The notes under the pieces are model-generated. The model ran no database searches. It worked only from the letters and a program-made list of their open reading frames with translations, and was not told the origin of the DNA. Made by a program: the position numbers and the translations under genes. This document shows, piece after piece, positions 1 to 8,167 of a stretch of 64,000 bases of DNA (the stretch's first letter is position 1; the number at the start of each line of letters is the position of its first letter). The stretch covers positions 6,014,001 through 6,078,000 of the forward strand of contig NZ_CP108476.1 in assembly GCF_036226465.1 (NCBI RefSeq), read 5' to 3'. This stretch comes from Kitasatospora sp. NBC_01250. GTDB lineage: Bacteria > Actinomycetota > Actinomycetes > Streptomycetales > Streptomycetaceae.

Positions 1-2
1 TG

Positions 3-626
3 CCCGCGGGGCGGATCGGATTCGAGATCCAGATCGAGACCACCCAGGCGATCCTGGGCCCCGACGGCCGGGCCACCGTCGCGCTGCTGATCGAGGCGGC
101 CGAGGGCCGGGCCACCGGCCTGCACTACGGCACCTTCGACTACAGCGCCTCCTGCGGTGTGAGCGCCGCCTACCAGAGCATGGACCACCCGGTGGCCGAC
201 CACGCGAAGGCCGTCATGCAGGTGGCCGCGGCCGGTACCGGGGTCCGGCTGTCGGACGGTTCCACCAACGTGATCCCGACCGGGTCGCACGAGCAGGTGG
301 CCGCCGCCTGGCGACTGCACCACACGCTGGTCCGGCGCTCACTGGCCCGCGCCTACTACCAGGGCTGGGACATGCACCCGGCCCACCTGCCGACCCGGTA
401 CGCGGCGGTCTACGCCTTCTACCGCGAGGGGCTGGCCGCCGCCGCTGCCCGTCTGGCGGCGTACGTCGCCAAGGCCGGTGGCGACGTGATGGACGAGCCC
501 GCCACGGCCAAGGCGCTGAGCGGCTACCTGCTGCGCGGCCTGGACTGCGGTGCGGTGGACCTGGCCGAGGTCACCGCGCTGACCGGCCTGGACCGCGGGC
601 AGTTGGACGCGCTGAGCGGTCGCTGA
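3..626 (+). CDS. HpcH/HpaI (CitE-like) aldolase family protein, DUF6986-like, 5' end outside window
   Basis: The reading frame is open from the first bases of the window, so only the C-terminal 207 residues are visible. The motif IETTQAI followed by HYGTFDYSASCGV matches the second half of the HpcH/HpaI/CitE aldolase barrel, where an acidic residue and a conserved D near the strand end bind the metal-enolate. The following part (WRLHHTLVRRSLARAYYQGWDMHPAHLPTRY, split here by reading rather than alignment) is the helical tail seen in the actinobacterial DUF6986 group. A shorter GTG start at 159 exists, but it would remove conserved residues and is unlikely. The substrate is unknown; these proteins are usually annotated only as aldolase or citrate lyase-like. 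Family assignment rests on motif memory, so the precise reaction should not be assumed. Confidence 0.7.
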   Translation, partial: PAGRIGFEIQIETTQAILGPDGRATVALLIEAAEGRATGLHYGTFDYSASCGVSAAYQSMDHPVADHAKAVMQVAAAGTGVRLSDGSTNVIPTGSHEQVAAAWRLHHTLVRRSLARAYYQGWDMHPAHLPTRYAAVYAFYREGLAAAAARLAAYVAKAGGDVMDEPATAKALSGYLLRGLDCGAVDLAEVTALTGLDRGQLDALSGR

Positions 627-749
627 CCCGCGCGCTGCGCCGGTGCCGCCCCTGCTCCGGTGCCCGGGGCAGCGTCGCCCCGGGCACCGGGCTGGTTAGG
701 CTGGCCGGACGCCCGTTCGCCTGCTCACCGGTCGGAGACCCGCCGCGCC

Positions 750-1409
750 ATGTCACAGCCCGCTGCCAAGCCCGACCTGACCATCCGCGCGGACGGCAGC
801 CACGAGATCGAGGTGAAGCGCTCCCGGTTCATCTGCCATCTCGCCCGGGTCGGCGACGAGGCGGCGGCGCAGGAGTTCATCGCGGGGATCCGCAAGCGGT
901 ACTGGGACGCCCGGCACAACTGCACGGCCTTCGTGGTCGGTGCGGAGCTGCGCCGTGAGCGCTCCAGCGACGACGGCGAGCCGGCCGGCACCGCGGGTGT
1001 GCCGATGCTGGAGGTGCTGCGCCGTCGCGGCGTCACCGACACGGTCGCGGTGGTGACCCGCTACTTCGGCGGGGTGCTGCTGGGTGCGGGCGGCCTGGTA
1101 CGTGCCTACGGGGGAGTGGTGTCGGCGGCGCTGGACGAGGTCGGGCTGGTCGAGCGCCGGCCGGTGGCGCTGCTGGAGGTGGCGGCCGACCACACCAGGG
1201 CCGGTCGGCTGGAGAACGAACTGCGGGCGGCCGGCTACGCGGTGCGCGAACTGCACTACGAGGCGGCGGGGGTGCGCATCGAGGTGGGGGTGCCCGAGCC
1301 GGAGCTCGCGGGCTTCCACGCCTGGCTGGCGGAGGCCAGCGGCGGCACCGCGACGGCGATGCCCGCGGGGTGCTTCCGCATCGAGGTGCCGTGGTCGGAC
1401 GGCCTCTGA
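750..1409 (+). CDS. YigZ/IMPACT family protein (UPF0029 + DUF1949)
   Basis: The 219-aa protein starts at ATG 750. An in-frame start at 660 would add a low-complexity tail and overlap intergenic sequence. The N-terminal half carries the IMPACT signature: KRSRF near residue 20, then DARHNCTAF, SSDDGEPAGTAG, and VTRYFGGVLLGAGGLVRAY. The C-terminal half has the ferredoxin-like DUF1949 fold (LEVAADHTRAGRLENELR). The family is widespread. Eukaryotic IMPACT modulates GCN1/GCN2 and bacterial YigZ crystallises as a putative nucleic-acid or translation-associated protein, but the biochemical role in bacteria is not established. Length is normal (about 200-220 aa). It stands alone, 124 bp after the aldolase-like gene. 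Confidence 0.9.
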   Translation: MSQPAAKPDLTIRADGSHEIEVKRSRFICHLARVGDEAAAQEFIAGIRKRYWDARHNCTAFVVGAELRRERSSDDGEPAGTAGVPMLEVLRRRGVTDTVAVVTRYFGGVLLGAGGLVRAYGGVVSAALDEVGLVERRPVALLEVAADHTRAGRLENELRAAGYAVRELHYEAAGVRIEVGVPEPELAGFHAWLAEASGGTATAMPAGCFRIEVPWSDGL

Positions 1410-1525
1410 TCAGTCCGATGAGCAGCTGAGCGGACGATTCTGTCGGTAATCGACCCAGTCGCATGTTCTTTCGGCCAAAGCCCACGGAATCGGCCTCTCG
1501 CACGGCTGACGGTCAGTAGCCTGAG

Positions 1526-1885
1526 ATGACCGCCGAGTCACAGGAGCAGATCCCGATGGCCGTGATCCGTACCATCACCATCCCGCCGGGCGAGAACACC
1601 GGCTGGCACTACCATCCGGCGCTGGTGCAGGCGGTCGTCCTCTCCGGGACCCTCACGCGGGTGCTGCAGGACGGCACGGTGGAGATCACCCGGCCCGGGG
1701 AGCCCTTGGTCGAGCTGCCCCAGCAGGTGCACATCGGCTACAACCACGGCAGTGAGCCCCTGGTGATCCTGGCCAACTACCAGGTGGCGCAGGGCTGTCC
1801 ACTGGCGGTTCCGGCGCCGCCGCCCGATGTGTCCGCGGTGCCGGCCTGCCGGATCGGCGGGGCGCAGCGGCTCAGCAGCGCGTGA
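1526..1885 (+). CDS. small single-domain cupin protein
   Basis: This 119-aa protein is a single cupin barrel. The first motif is PPGENTGWHYHPALVQAVVLSG, shown here only to identify G(X)5HXH(X)3-4. The second motif (PQQVHIGYNHGSEPLVILANY) supplies the third histidine. Such stand-alone cupins bind one divalent metal and serve as small dioxygenases, isomerases or ligand sensors; nothing here picks one. It ends just before a MITE-like element that occupies the downstream spacer. Confidence 0.8.
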   Translation: MTAESQEQIPMAVIRTITIPPGENTGWHYHPALVQAVVLSGTLTRVLQDGTVEITRPGEPLVELPQQVHIGYNHGSEPLVILANYQVAQGCPLAVPAPPPDVSAVPACRIGGAQRLSSA

Positions 1886-1926
1886 CGACCGCGTTTTCCG
1901 GCCACCTTGCATGGCTCCGCGGCTTA

Positions 1927-2108
1927 GAGGGTCCGCCAGTAGGGGGCCGGCGTCGCGACGCCCGGACTCTCGCCTGGACGGCTTCTCCTCAGTCGCCGAT
2001 GCTCCGCATGGACTCCCTCGTCGGCGCCGCCCAGACTCGGCCCACTGCGGACATCAGCCGCTGACGCGGCGGGCGCTCCTTCACCCGGCCCCCTACTGGC
2101 GGACCCTC
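1927..2108. mobile_element. MITE-like element, 182 bp, 24-bp perfect terminal inverted repeats, TTA target duplication
   Basis: The left end begins gagggtccgccagtaggggg and continues through 1950. Its exact reverse complement ends the element at 2085-2108. Both ends are flanked outward by TTA (1924-1926 and 2109-2111), a 3-bp duplication of the TNA type made by some IS5-family transposases. The interior (1951-2084) has no plausible transposase ORF. This is the structure of a non-autonomous miniature element mobilised in trans. No second copy was noticed in this window. The paired ends could also fold in RNA and stop transcription from the cupin gene. Confidence 0.72.
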
Positions 2109-2170
2109 TTATACAACACCCGCTGTGATGGCCATCAGGTGACGGGCAATTGACACTCGAACGAATGAAC

Positions 2171-2204
2171 GCGGCCCGGAACTGGAACTCCAGCTCCGGG
2201 CCGC
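2171..2204. terminator. strong GC hairpin upstream of the 642-aa gene
   Basis: GCGGCCCGGA at 2171-2180 pairs exactly with TCCGGGCCGC at 2195-2204. An inner CTGG/CCAG extends the stem. There is no U-tract, as is usual for actinobacterial terminators. Together with the MITE it accounts for most of the 427-bp spacer 1886-2312, in which I see no further gene. Confidence 0.6.
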
Positions 2205-2312
2205 GGCGTTCTCCCGGCAAGGACTTGGTCGGCGCCCGCCGGCCGGAGCCAGACATCACCCCATCGATGGAGGACCGTCAGACCCCACCAGCGCACCACG
2301 GAGGCACCACCC

Positions 2313-4241
2313 ATGAGCATCGACCGTGCCGCGCCACCAGCGGCCGCAGCCCCCCGCCCCGGACCGCTCCAGCCGGGCCATGCCACGCCCTACCGGATGA
2401 CGGTGACCACCCGCCAGTCCCATACCGACGCGGTCGCGTTGGTGGACCAGTGCCTGGGCGCCTGGCTCAAGTACGAGGGCCATGCCGAGCCCCCGCCGGC
2501 CCCACCGCCCGACCCCCGGCTCGACCCCCTGTCCGAGTCGCTCCCGCCCCCCTCGCTCGACCGCCCGCCAGGAGACCTGCCGGGCCCGCTGCCAGGTCTC
2601 CCCCCGGGCCTCTCGCCCGGTCTGCCCTCGGATCCGCCCGCGAGCGCGCCCCAGCTGATCGGCGCCCCGCCCGGGAGTTCCCCCGGCCCCGCGCCGGCCG
2701 CCGTTCGGCACCGCCTCGGCGAGCGCGTCCTCCTCGACCGGGACGCCGGCCCGCTGCCCGCCGGTCCGCCCGGCGCCCCGCCCGGCCGCTACGCCCGCCG
2801 CCGGCTGCGCACCCCCGCCGCACACGGCACCCACCAGCTCACCATCACCGTGGCCACCGAGGACGGCGGTGCCAGCTGGATCCGCCTGGAGGCCGAGCAG
2901 TCGGCGGCCGCGCCCGGGCTGCGCACCCCGAGCGGCGTTCCGGTCCCCGAGCTGGTCCACAGCCTGCTCCCGCTGATCGACGCGCTGGACGGCGCGGTCG
3001 AGGTCCGCACGCAGCCCCGGATCATCACCGCCGCCGAGGTCGACGAGCTGATCGACGAGCTGTGCGATCCGGCCCGCCGGCTGCCGATCGTGGTCGCCAG
3101 CGTGCCCGCCGACCGCGATCCGCGGGACTGGGCGGCCGAGCAACTGGAGCCGTTGCTCGGCAAGGTGGCAGGGCTCGCCGTCTGCTACGTGCTGGACTCG
3201 GGCGCCCGGGTCGCGTTCAACACCGCCCTGGAGTTCCACGCCGTCTACGGCGGTGCCGTCCGGACCTACCTGCCCGAGGTCGACCCGGCCTCCCGGCGGG
3301 ACAGTCAGCGGCACCTCGTGCTGCCCCGCCACCGGATCGAGGGTGAGCCGCGCCGCGCGGCCGCGCTGCTGGCCCGGGAGCCCAGGCGGCTGGCCGACCT
3401 CGCCCCGTTGCCCGAGCCGCTGGCCCGGGTGCCGGTGCTGCGACTGCGCCCGAGCGCCCCGGCGGAGGCCGCCCCCCGCTGCGGCGCCGGCCCGGCCGCC
3501 CGGCTCACCGCCGAACTCACCGAGCTGGTGACCGAGCTGACGGACACCCAGCAAGTGCGGGCGGAGGAGCTGCAGCGGGTGCGGCACAGCCTGCACCGCT
3601 CGCACCGGCGCGAGCTGCACCTGCGCACGGAGAACGAGTTGCAGGGCACCGCGCTGCGCCGGGTCAGCGCCCAGCTGCGGGCGTTGGGCAGCATGCTCTG
3701 CCCGCCGGGCGAGGCCGTGCCCGATCCGGCCGGGCTGCTCGCGGCGGGCCCGGACGGTCCCGGCACTTTCACCGAACTGCTCTACCGGATGGGCGAGTTC
3801 CCGCTGCTGAGCTTCACCGGGGACGAGAAGGAGACCATGGCGCTGGACGCGCACACGGTCGGCGGCAACTGGGTCAGGCTCACCTGGGAGGGGCTGACCG
3901 CGCTGCAGGAGTACGCCACCGTGGCCGTGCACGGCGCGGCCCGCGGGGACTTCAAGCAGTGGTGCGAGCACGCGCCGGTCGGGGGCAGCCACTTCCCGCC
4001 GCGCAAGGCCGTTCGCAACGAGTCGCGCACGGTCTGCAGCCACAGCAAGATGCGCCGGGAGCGGATGTTCGCCGTGCCGCCGTCGGTGGATCCCAGTGGA
4101 CGTGCCTTCATGGGCGCCCATCTGCGGATCGGCGGCGGCCGGACGGCGCCCCGCCTGCACTACCTGGACGACTGCTCGGGCAGCGGCCGGATCTACGTCG
4201 GCTACATCGGCATGCACCTCACCAACACGATGACCAACTGA
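2313..4241 (+). CDS. uncharacterised 642-aa protein with Pro-rich linker and conserved C-terminal domain
   Basis: ATG 2313 follows a GGAGGCACC ribosome site at about 2299. I do not recognise the whole protein. Residues 1-60 are a short folded segment and residues 60-165 a Pro/Gly-rich linker. Residues about 170-350 form an alpha/beta region with LPIVVASVP, then YGGAVRTYLPEVDP, a pattern I associate loosely with actinobacterial conflict-type proteins. Residues about 405-470 are a Glu/Arg/Leu-rich likely coiled coil. The last 150 residues end in a conserved-looking block (FTGDEKETMAL, RMFAVPPSVDPSGRAFMGAH, then APRLHYLDD and YVGYIGMHLTN). A membrane span is not evident. It precedes an Mrr-fold gene on the same strand by 156 bp, so the two may act together. 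Function unknown. Confidence 0.85.
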   Translation: MSIDRAAPPAAAAPRPGPLQPGHATPYRMTVTTRQSHTDAVALVDQCLGAWLKYEGHAEPPPAPPPDPRLDPLSESLPPPSLDRPPGDLPGPLPGLPPGLSPGLPSDPPASAPQLIGAPPGSSPGPAPAAVRHRLGERVLLDRDAGPLPAGPPGAPPGRYARRRLRTPAAHGTHQLTITVATEDGGASWIRLEAEQSAAAPGLRTPSGVPVPELVHSLLPLIDALDGAVEVRTQPRIITAAEVDELIDELCDPARRLPIVVASVPADRDPRDWAAEQLEPLLGKVAGLAVCYVLDSGARVAFNTALEFHAVYGGAVRTYLPEVDPASRRDSQRHLVLPRHRIEGEPRRAAALLAREPRRLADLAPLPEPLARVPVLRLRPSAPAEAAPRCGAGPAARLTAELTELVTELTDTQQVRAEELQRVRHSLHRSHRRELHLRTENELQGTALRRVSAQLRALGSMLCPPGEAVPDPAGLLAAGPDGPGTFTELLYRMGEFPLLSFTGDEKETMALDAHTVGGNWVRLTWEGLTALQEYATVAVHGAARGDFKQWCEHAPVGGSHFPPRKAVRNESRTVCSHSKMRRERMFAVPPSVDPSGRAFMGAHLRIGGGRTAPRLHYLDDCSGSGRIYVGYIGMHLTNTMTN

Positions 4242-4272
4242 GGACACCCCGGGACCAACCGAGGACACCCCG
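4232..4272 (+). repeat. imperfect 20-bp direct repeat (period 21) spanning the stop codon
   Basis: gaccaactgaggacaccccg (4232-4251) is followed by gaccaaccgaggacaccccg (4253-4272). They differ at one base, and the first copy contains the TGA stop of the upstream gene. It looks like a recent local duplication. Confidence 0.75.
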
Positions 4273-4397
4273 ACCATCTGGGCGCCGGGCGGTGGAGAAT
4301 GCTCGTGGGGGGTATGCCGCCACCACGGGCATGCCCCGCCAGCGCAGTTGCCCGGCCATCGCAGAAGCGCCGGACGAGCACGGGGGACCGACCGCCG

Positions 4398-6080
4398 ATG
4401 CAGGATTCGACCAAGCGCCATTCGGACGTCGACCGTGCCCTCGGCGCCCGTTCGGGCTTCTTGGCCTCGGTGTTCGGCGGCTCGACCGGTGGCCCCGACG
4501 AGACGGTCCCCCAGCAGTTCCAGCCCGGCGGTGGCGTCGCGGGCGGCGGGTCCGGCGCCGACGCCGCGGGCGGGCCGGGTGCGCCCGCCCGCGGCGGTGA
4601 CGCCCTGGGCGCCGGGGGGATCGATCCCGCGGTGGCTGCGCACGTGCGCGCCGCCGAGCTGACGCACCATCGGACGGCCACCGTCCGCGCCGAGCAGCAG
4701 CGTCTGAACGAGCTGCTCGTCCGGCTCGCGCTGCCGGTCAGTGCGATGGACTTCGAGAGCCAGCGGCGCAGTTACGAGCCGCGGCCCTACCCCGAGGGCG
4801 GGGCCGGGGAGCCGGCCGAGCGCGAGCCGCGCTGGGCGGACTTCGCGCCGCCCGAGCCCGTCGCCGCCGACCCGGACGCCACGGTGGCGCGCCGGCTGCT
4901 GGACTCCGGCTACCAGCGCGAGCTGGCCCAGGCCAGGCTCACCCACCAGCGTGCGCTGCGGCGCTGGCGGTCCGAACGGGCAGCCGCCGTCGACCCGAAC
5001 GAGGCCGCCTCCCGGCTCGCCCACGAGGAGGCCGAGCAGGCCAGGGCCCGTGCGGTGCAGGAGTACAACGACAGCCTGGAGGAGTGCCGGCGGGCCTACC
5101 GGGAGGCCGAGCCGGCTGCCGTCGAGTCGCTGCTGGAGCGGGCGCTGGCCGCTGCCGAGGCCACCACCCCCGAACTGCCCGCCCCCTGCCGGGCGGTGTT
5201 CCGGCCACTGACCCGGACCGTTGTTCTCGACCTGGACCTGCCGCCGCTCGGCCTGGTCCCCTCGCTGGACGGCTACCGGCTGACCACCGACGGCGAGATC
5301 GACCCGGTGCCGCGCGCGCCCGCCGACCGCGCCGCGGACTACCTGCGCCTGGTCTCCCGGCTGGCGCTGCGGGCCCTGCAGGCAGCCGACGCGGTGGACA
5401 CCGACGGCATCCTGTCCGGGGTGGTGCTCAACGGGTGGCTGCGCGAGCCGGCCCCGACCTGCCTGCTCACCGTCGACGCGGACCGGGACGCGCTGGCCCG
5501 CACCCGGCTGGTGGTGGACGCCGAGCCGGCCGAGGAGGAGGGCGACCCCGGCGTCTACGCGGCGGCCGAGCAGGACGAGGCGCTGGTGCGGCTGCGCGAG
5601 CTGGGCGCGGCGGTCACCCCCGACCCGTATGCCAGGGCGGCCGTCCAGCCGTGCGCCACGGCCGGTGCGGCGGTGCCCGCGGTGGGCGACCTGTCGCCGG
5701 GCGAGTTCGTGGTGCTGGTCCGTGAGGTGCTGACCCGCGGTGGCCTGCGTGACTGGAGCGTGCGGCTGCGCGGGCGTTCCGGCCTGGTGGCCACCGGGAC
5801 CGGCGCCCCGGACAGCGCGCTGCCCGGCCGCTGGGTGGTCTGCGCCTCGCGGCGCCCGGGTGAGGTGGGTGCCGGCGAGGTCCGCACCCTGGCAGAGGCC
5901 GTCGCGGAGGAGTCGGCCGGGCACGGCCTCTGGCTGAGCGCGGGCGGCTTCTCCGAGGAAGCGCTCGACCTGATCGACACCCCCGAGTTCCGCCAGATCC
6001 ACCTCGCCGACGGTGCGGGCTTCCGTGCGCTGGCCGAGACCCACCTGGGGCTGCCGTTGACCATCGGCACCGTGATCTGA
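4398..6080 (+). CDS. Mrr-like (PD-(D/E)XK fold) protein with apparently degenerate active site
   Basis: ATG 4398 is chosen over the in-frame 4299 because 4299-4397 encodes no conserved sequence and a G-rich site (GGGGGACC) precedes 4398. The 560-aa protein has a Gly/Ala-rich N-terminus, a charged region with a likely coiled coil around residues 165-260 (RLAHEEAEQARARAVQEYN), and a C-terminal domain from about residue 432. LSPGEFVVLVREVLTRGG, then VVCASRRPGEVG and LSAGGFSEEALDLID, follow the Mrr restriction-endonuclease pattern. In active Mrr domains the first strand carries a catalytic D and the second reads QxK. Here these positions read LVATG and CAS, so cleavage activity is doubtful. It may be a binding or regulatory relic, paired with the unknown gene before it. 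Confidence 0.62.
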   Translation: MQDSTKRHSDVDRALGARSGFLASVFGGSTGGPDETVPQQFQPGGGVAGGGSGADAAGGPGAPARGGDALGAGGIDPAVAAHVRAAELTHHRTATVRAEQQRLNELLVRLALPVSAMDFESQRRSYEPRPYPEGGAGEPAEREPRWADFAPPEPVAADPDATVARRLLDSGYQRELAQARLTHQRALRRWRSERAAAVDPNEAASRLAHEEAEQARARAVQEYNDSLEECRRAYREAEPAAVESLLERALAAAEATTPELPAPCRAVFRPLTRTVVLDLDLPPLGLVPSLDGYRLTTDGEIDPVPRAPADRAADYLRLVSRLALRALQAADAVDTDGILSGVVLNGWLREPAPTCLLTVDADRDALARTRLVVDAEPAEEEGDPGVYAAAEQDEALVRLRELGAAVTPDPYARAAVQPCATAGAAVPAVGDLSPGEFVVLVREVLTRGGLRDWSVRLRGRSGLVATGTGAPDSALPGRWVVCASRRPGEVGAGEVRTLAEAVAEESAGHGLWLSAGGFSEEALDLIDTPEFRQIHLADGAGFRALAETHLGLPLTIGTVI

Positions 6081-6119
6081 CGCCACCTCCGGCCGGCGTC
6101 GGTTCCGACCGCCGTGACG

Positions 6120-7052
6120 TCAGCCGGCCGCCTTGCCCGGTTCCTGCGCCGCCTCCCGCAGCGGCCAGCGGCGCCGCAGCGCCTCCAGCGCGGCGGTGAT
6201 CGCGGGGCGTCGCGAGGCCTGGGTGCGCCAGAGCGTGAAGACCCGCCGGGTAGGCCGCGGCACCACCGGGCGGGCCACCACGCCGGCCGGCAGCGGACCG
6301 CGCCCGAGCCGCGGGACGAGCCCCAGCCCGAGACCGGCCGCGATCAGCGCGATCTGGGTCTCGAACTCACCGACCTGGTAGAGCACATCGGGCTCCTCGC
6401 CGGCCTCGCGCATGGTGCGCACCAGCCAGTCGTAGCAGATGTTCCCCGGCGGCACACTGGTCCATCGCTGACCGATCAGCCGGGCCACCGGGACCTCGGC
6501 GAGCTCGGCCAGTGGGTCCTCGGCGCGCAGCAGCAGGTCCACCGGATCCAGGCCCAGATCCAGCCGGGACAGGCCCTCGGGGACCGGCAGCGGGACGGAG
6601 GGCCAGTCCTGCACCAGCGCCAGGTCCACCTCGCCGCGCGCCACCAGCTCGGCCGCCAGGTAGGGATCCGTCTCCAGCAGCCGGATCTCCAGCTCCGGGC
6701 AGCTCACCCGCAGTTCGGCCAGGACCCCGGGCAGCAGCCCGCGCGCGCCGGTGGCGAAGGACGCCACCCGCAGCTGGCCGATCGCCTGGCCGCGCTGCTG
6801 CTCCAGCGTCACCTCGGCCTGCTCCACCAGGGCCAGCACCCGTCGCGCGGTACCGGCCAGCTCCTGGGCGGCGTCGGTGAGCACGACCCCGCGGCCCTGG
6901 CGCTCCAGCAGCACCGTGCGGGTCTCCCGCTCCAGCTTGGAGATCTGCTGGGAGACCGCCGAGGAGGTGAACCCGAGCGCCGCCGCCGCTCTGCCGACCG
7001 AGCCGTGCACCGCGACCGCGTGCAGGGCGCGGAGCCTTCCGAGATCCATCAT
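6120..7052 (-). CDS. LysR-family transcriptional regulator
   Basis: The 310-aa protein has the standard LysR layout. The N-terminal winged helix-turn-helix spans residues 1-65 (RAAAALGFTSSAVSQQISKLE). A linker helix follows, and then a periplasmic-binding-protein-like effector domain from about residue 90 (GQLRVASFATGARGLLP). ATG 7052 is followed at once by a second ATG (7049), either of which could be used. It is divergent from an EamA exporter 95 bp away, the classical arrangement in which the regulator controls its neighbour and itself. The effector is unknown; amino acids or their derivatives are plausible because of the exporter. Confidence 0.93.
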   Translation of the reverse strand: MMDLGRLRALHAVAVHGSVGRAAAALGFTSSAVSQQISKLERETRTVLLERQGRGVVLTDAAQELAGTARRVLALVEQAEVTLEQQRGQAIGQLRVASFATGARGLLPGVLAELRVSCPELEIRLLETDPYLAAELVARGEVDLALVQDWPSVPLPVPEGLSRLDLGLDPVDLLLRAEDPLAELAEVPVARLIGQRWTSVPPGNICYDWLVRTMREAGEEPDVLYQVGEFETQIALIAAGLGLGLVPRLGRGPLPAGVVARPVVPRPTRRVFTLWRTQASRRPAITAALEALRRRWPLREAAQEPGKAAG

Positions 7053-7083
7053 GGGCCCGATTATCCGCCACGCATTAGCAGTG

Positions 7084-7122
7084 CTGAACGGTTCGCTTCA
7101 GAATTCTTCGCTGGTGCTGAAG
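7084..7122. promoter_or_regulatory. candidate LysR operator in the divergent spacer
   Basis: Three CTGAA half-sites occur in alternating orientation: CTGAA at 7084-7088, TTCAG at 7097-7101 and CTGAA at 7117-7121. The first pair is an 18-bp interrupted palindrome with T-N11-A-like geometry. The location midway between the lysR and eamA starts fits an operator. Not tested against other sites. Confidence 0.45.
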
Positions 7123-7147
7123 AGTCCTGCTGGGACATCCTCGGGGC

Positions 7148-8167
7148 ATGTCCGCCACTGTGAGTACGCCCGGCGCCACCGGCGTCATGAAGCCCCGTCA
7201 CATCGCCCTGGCCGTGCTGGTCGCCGCCGTCTGGGGCCTGAACTTCGTGCTGATCGACGTCGGCCTGAAGAGCTTCCCGCCGCTGCTCTTCTGCGCCCTG
7301 CGGTTCACCGTGGTCGCGGTGCCGGCGGTCTTCTTCGTCGGGCCGCCCAGGGTCGCCTGGCGCTGGGTGCTGGCCGTCGGCTTCGTGCTCGGTGTGCTGA
7401 AGTTCGGCTCGCTCTTCCTCGGCATGCACGAGGGGATGCCGGCCGGTCTGTCCTCGCTGGTCCTGCAGAGCCAGGCCGTCTTCACCGCGCTCTTCGCGGC
7501 CGGGATGCTGCGCGAACGCCCCGGACCGCGGCGGGTCGCCGGGCTGGCGCTGGCGACGGTGGGCATCGCGCTGGCCGCGGTCGACAACGGACTGGGCGGG
7601 CCGGTGCGGTCCTTCGCCCTGGTCATCGCGGCGGCGATCGCCTGGGGGCTGTCCAACGTGCTCACCCGCAAGGCGGCGCCGCCGGACCTGCTGCGCTGGA
7701 TGGTCTGGGTCAGCGCGGTGCCCCCGCTGCCGCTGCTCGCACTCTCCCTGCTGGTCGAGGGGCCGAGGACCGACCTGCACGCGCTGGCCTCGATCACCCC
7801 GGCCGGCCTGGGGACGGTCGCCTACGTCGGCCTGCTCGCCACCCTCTTCGGCTTCGGCGCCTGGGGCTTCCTGCTGCGCACCTACGACGCGGGCGCGGTG
7901 GCGCCGTACTCGCTGCTGGTGCCGGTCTTCGGGATGTCCTCGGCCTGGCTGCTGCTCGGCGAGGCGATCACCCCGCTGGCCGGCGCCGCGGCGCTGCTGG
8001 TGATCGCGGGGATCGCGCTCAGTGCGCTGCCGGCCTCGGCCGTGCGTCGACTGGCGGCGGCGCTGCGCCGGCCGGCGGGGCGGGGGACCCGGAGCGGAGC
8101 GGGGAGTGCGGCTCGGGGGCGGACGAGCGAGCCGGCGCCTGGGCGTGTGCCGCTTCCGCGGCCCTGA
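7148..8167 (+). CDS. EamA/DMT-family transporter (probable metabolite exporter)
   Basis: The 339-aa membrane protein has about ten hydrophobic segments arranged as two EamA repeats (ALAVLVAAVWGLNFVLIDVG in repeat 1, ALVIAAAIAWGLSNVLTRKA in repeat 2). This is the drug/metabolite transporter fold of RhtA/YdcZ-type exporters of amino acids or related compounds. ATG 7148 follows GGGAC/CTCGGGGC weakly. It is divergent from the LysR gene. The last 50 residues are Arg/Gly/Pro-rich and overlap the 3' end of the MarR gene on the other strand by 149 bp. That tail may be an extension peculiar to this strain. Confidence 0.9.
   Translation: MSATVSTPGATGVMKPRHIALAVLVAAVWGLNFVLIDVGLKSFPPLLFCALRFTVVAVPAVFFVGPPRVAWRWVLAVGFVLGVLKFGSLFLGMHEGMPAGLSSLVLQSQAVFTALFAAGMLRERPGPRRVAGLALATVGIALAAVDNGLGGPVRSFALVIAAAIAWGLSNVLTRKAAPPDLLRWMVWVSAVPPLPLLALSLLVEGPRTDLHALASITPAGLGTVAYVGLLATLFGFGAWGFLLRTYDAGAVAPYSLLVPVFGMSSAWLLLGEAITPLAGAAALLVIAGIALSALPASAVRRLAAALRRPAGRGTRSGAGSAARGRTSEPAPGRVPLPRP

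Noticed and set aside
1882..2064. 60-codon frame over the MITE left half
   Set aside because: Crosses the element end, has no ribosome site and no conserved features.
2256..6086. Minus-strand open frame of 1276 codons
   Set aside because: It is the antisense shadow of two well-formed plus-strand genes in GC-rich DNA; composition is Arg/Gly/Gln-rich without domains.
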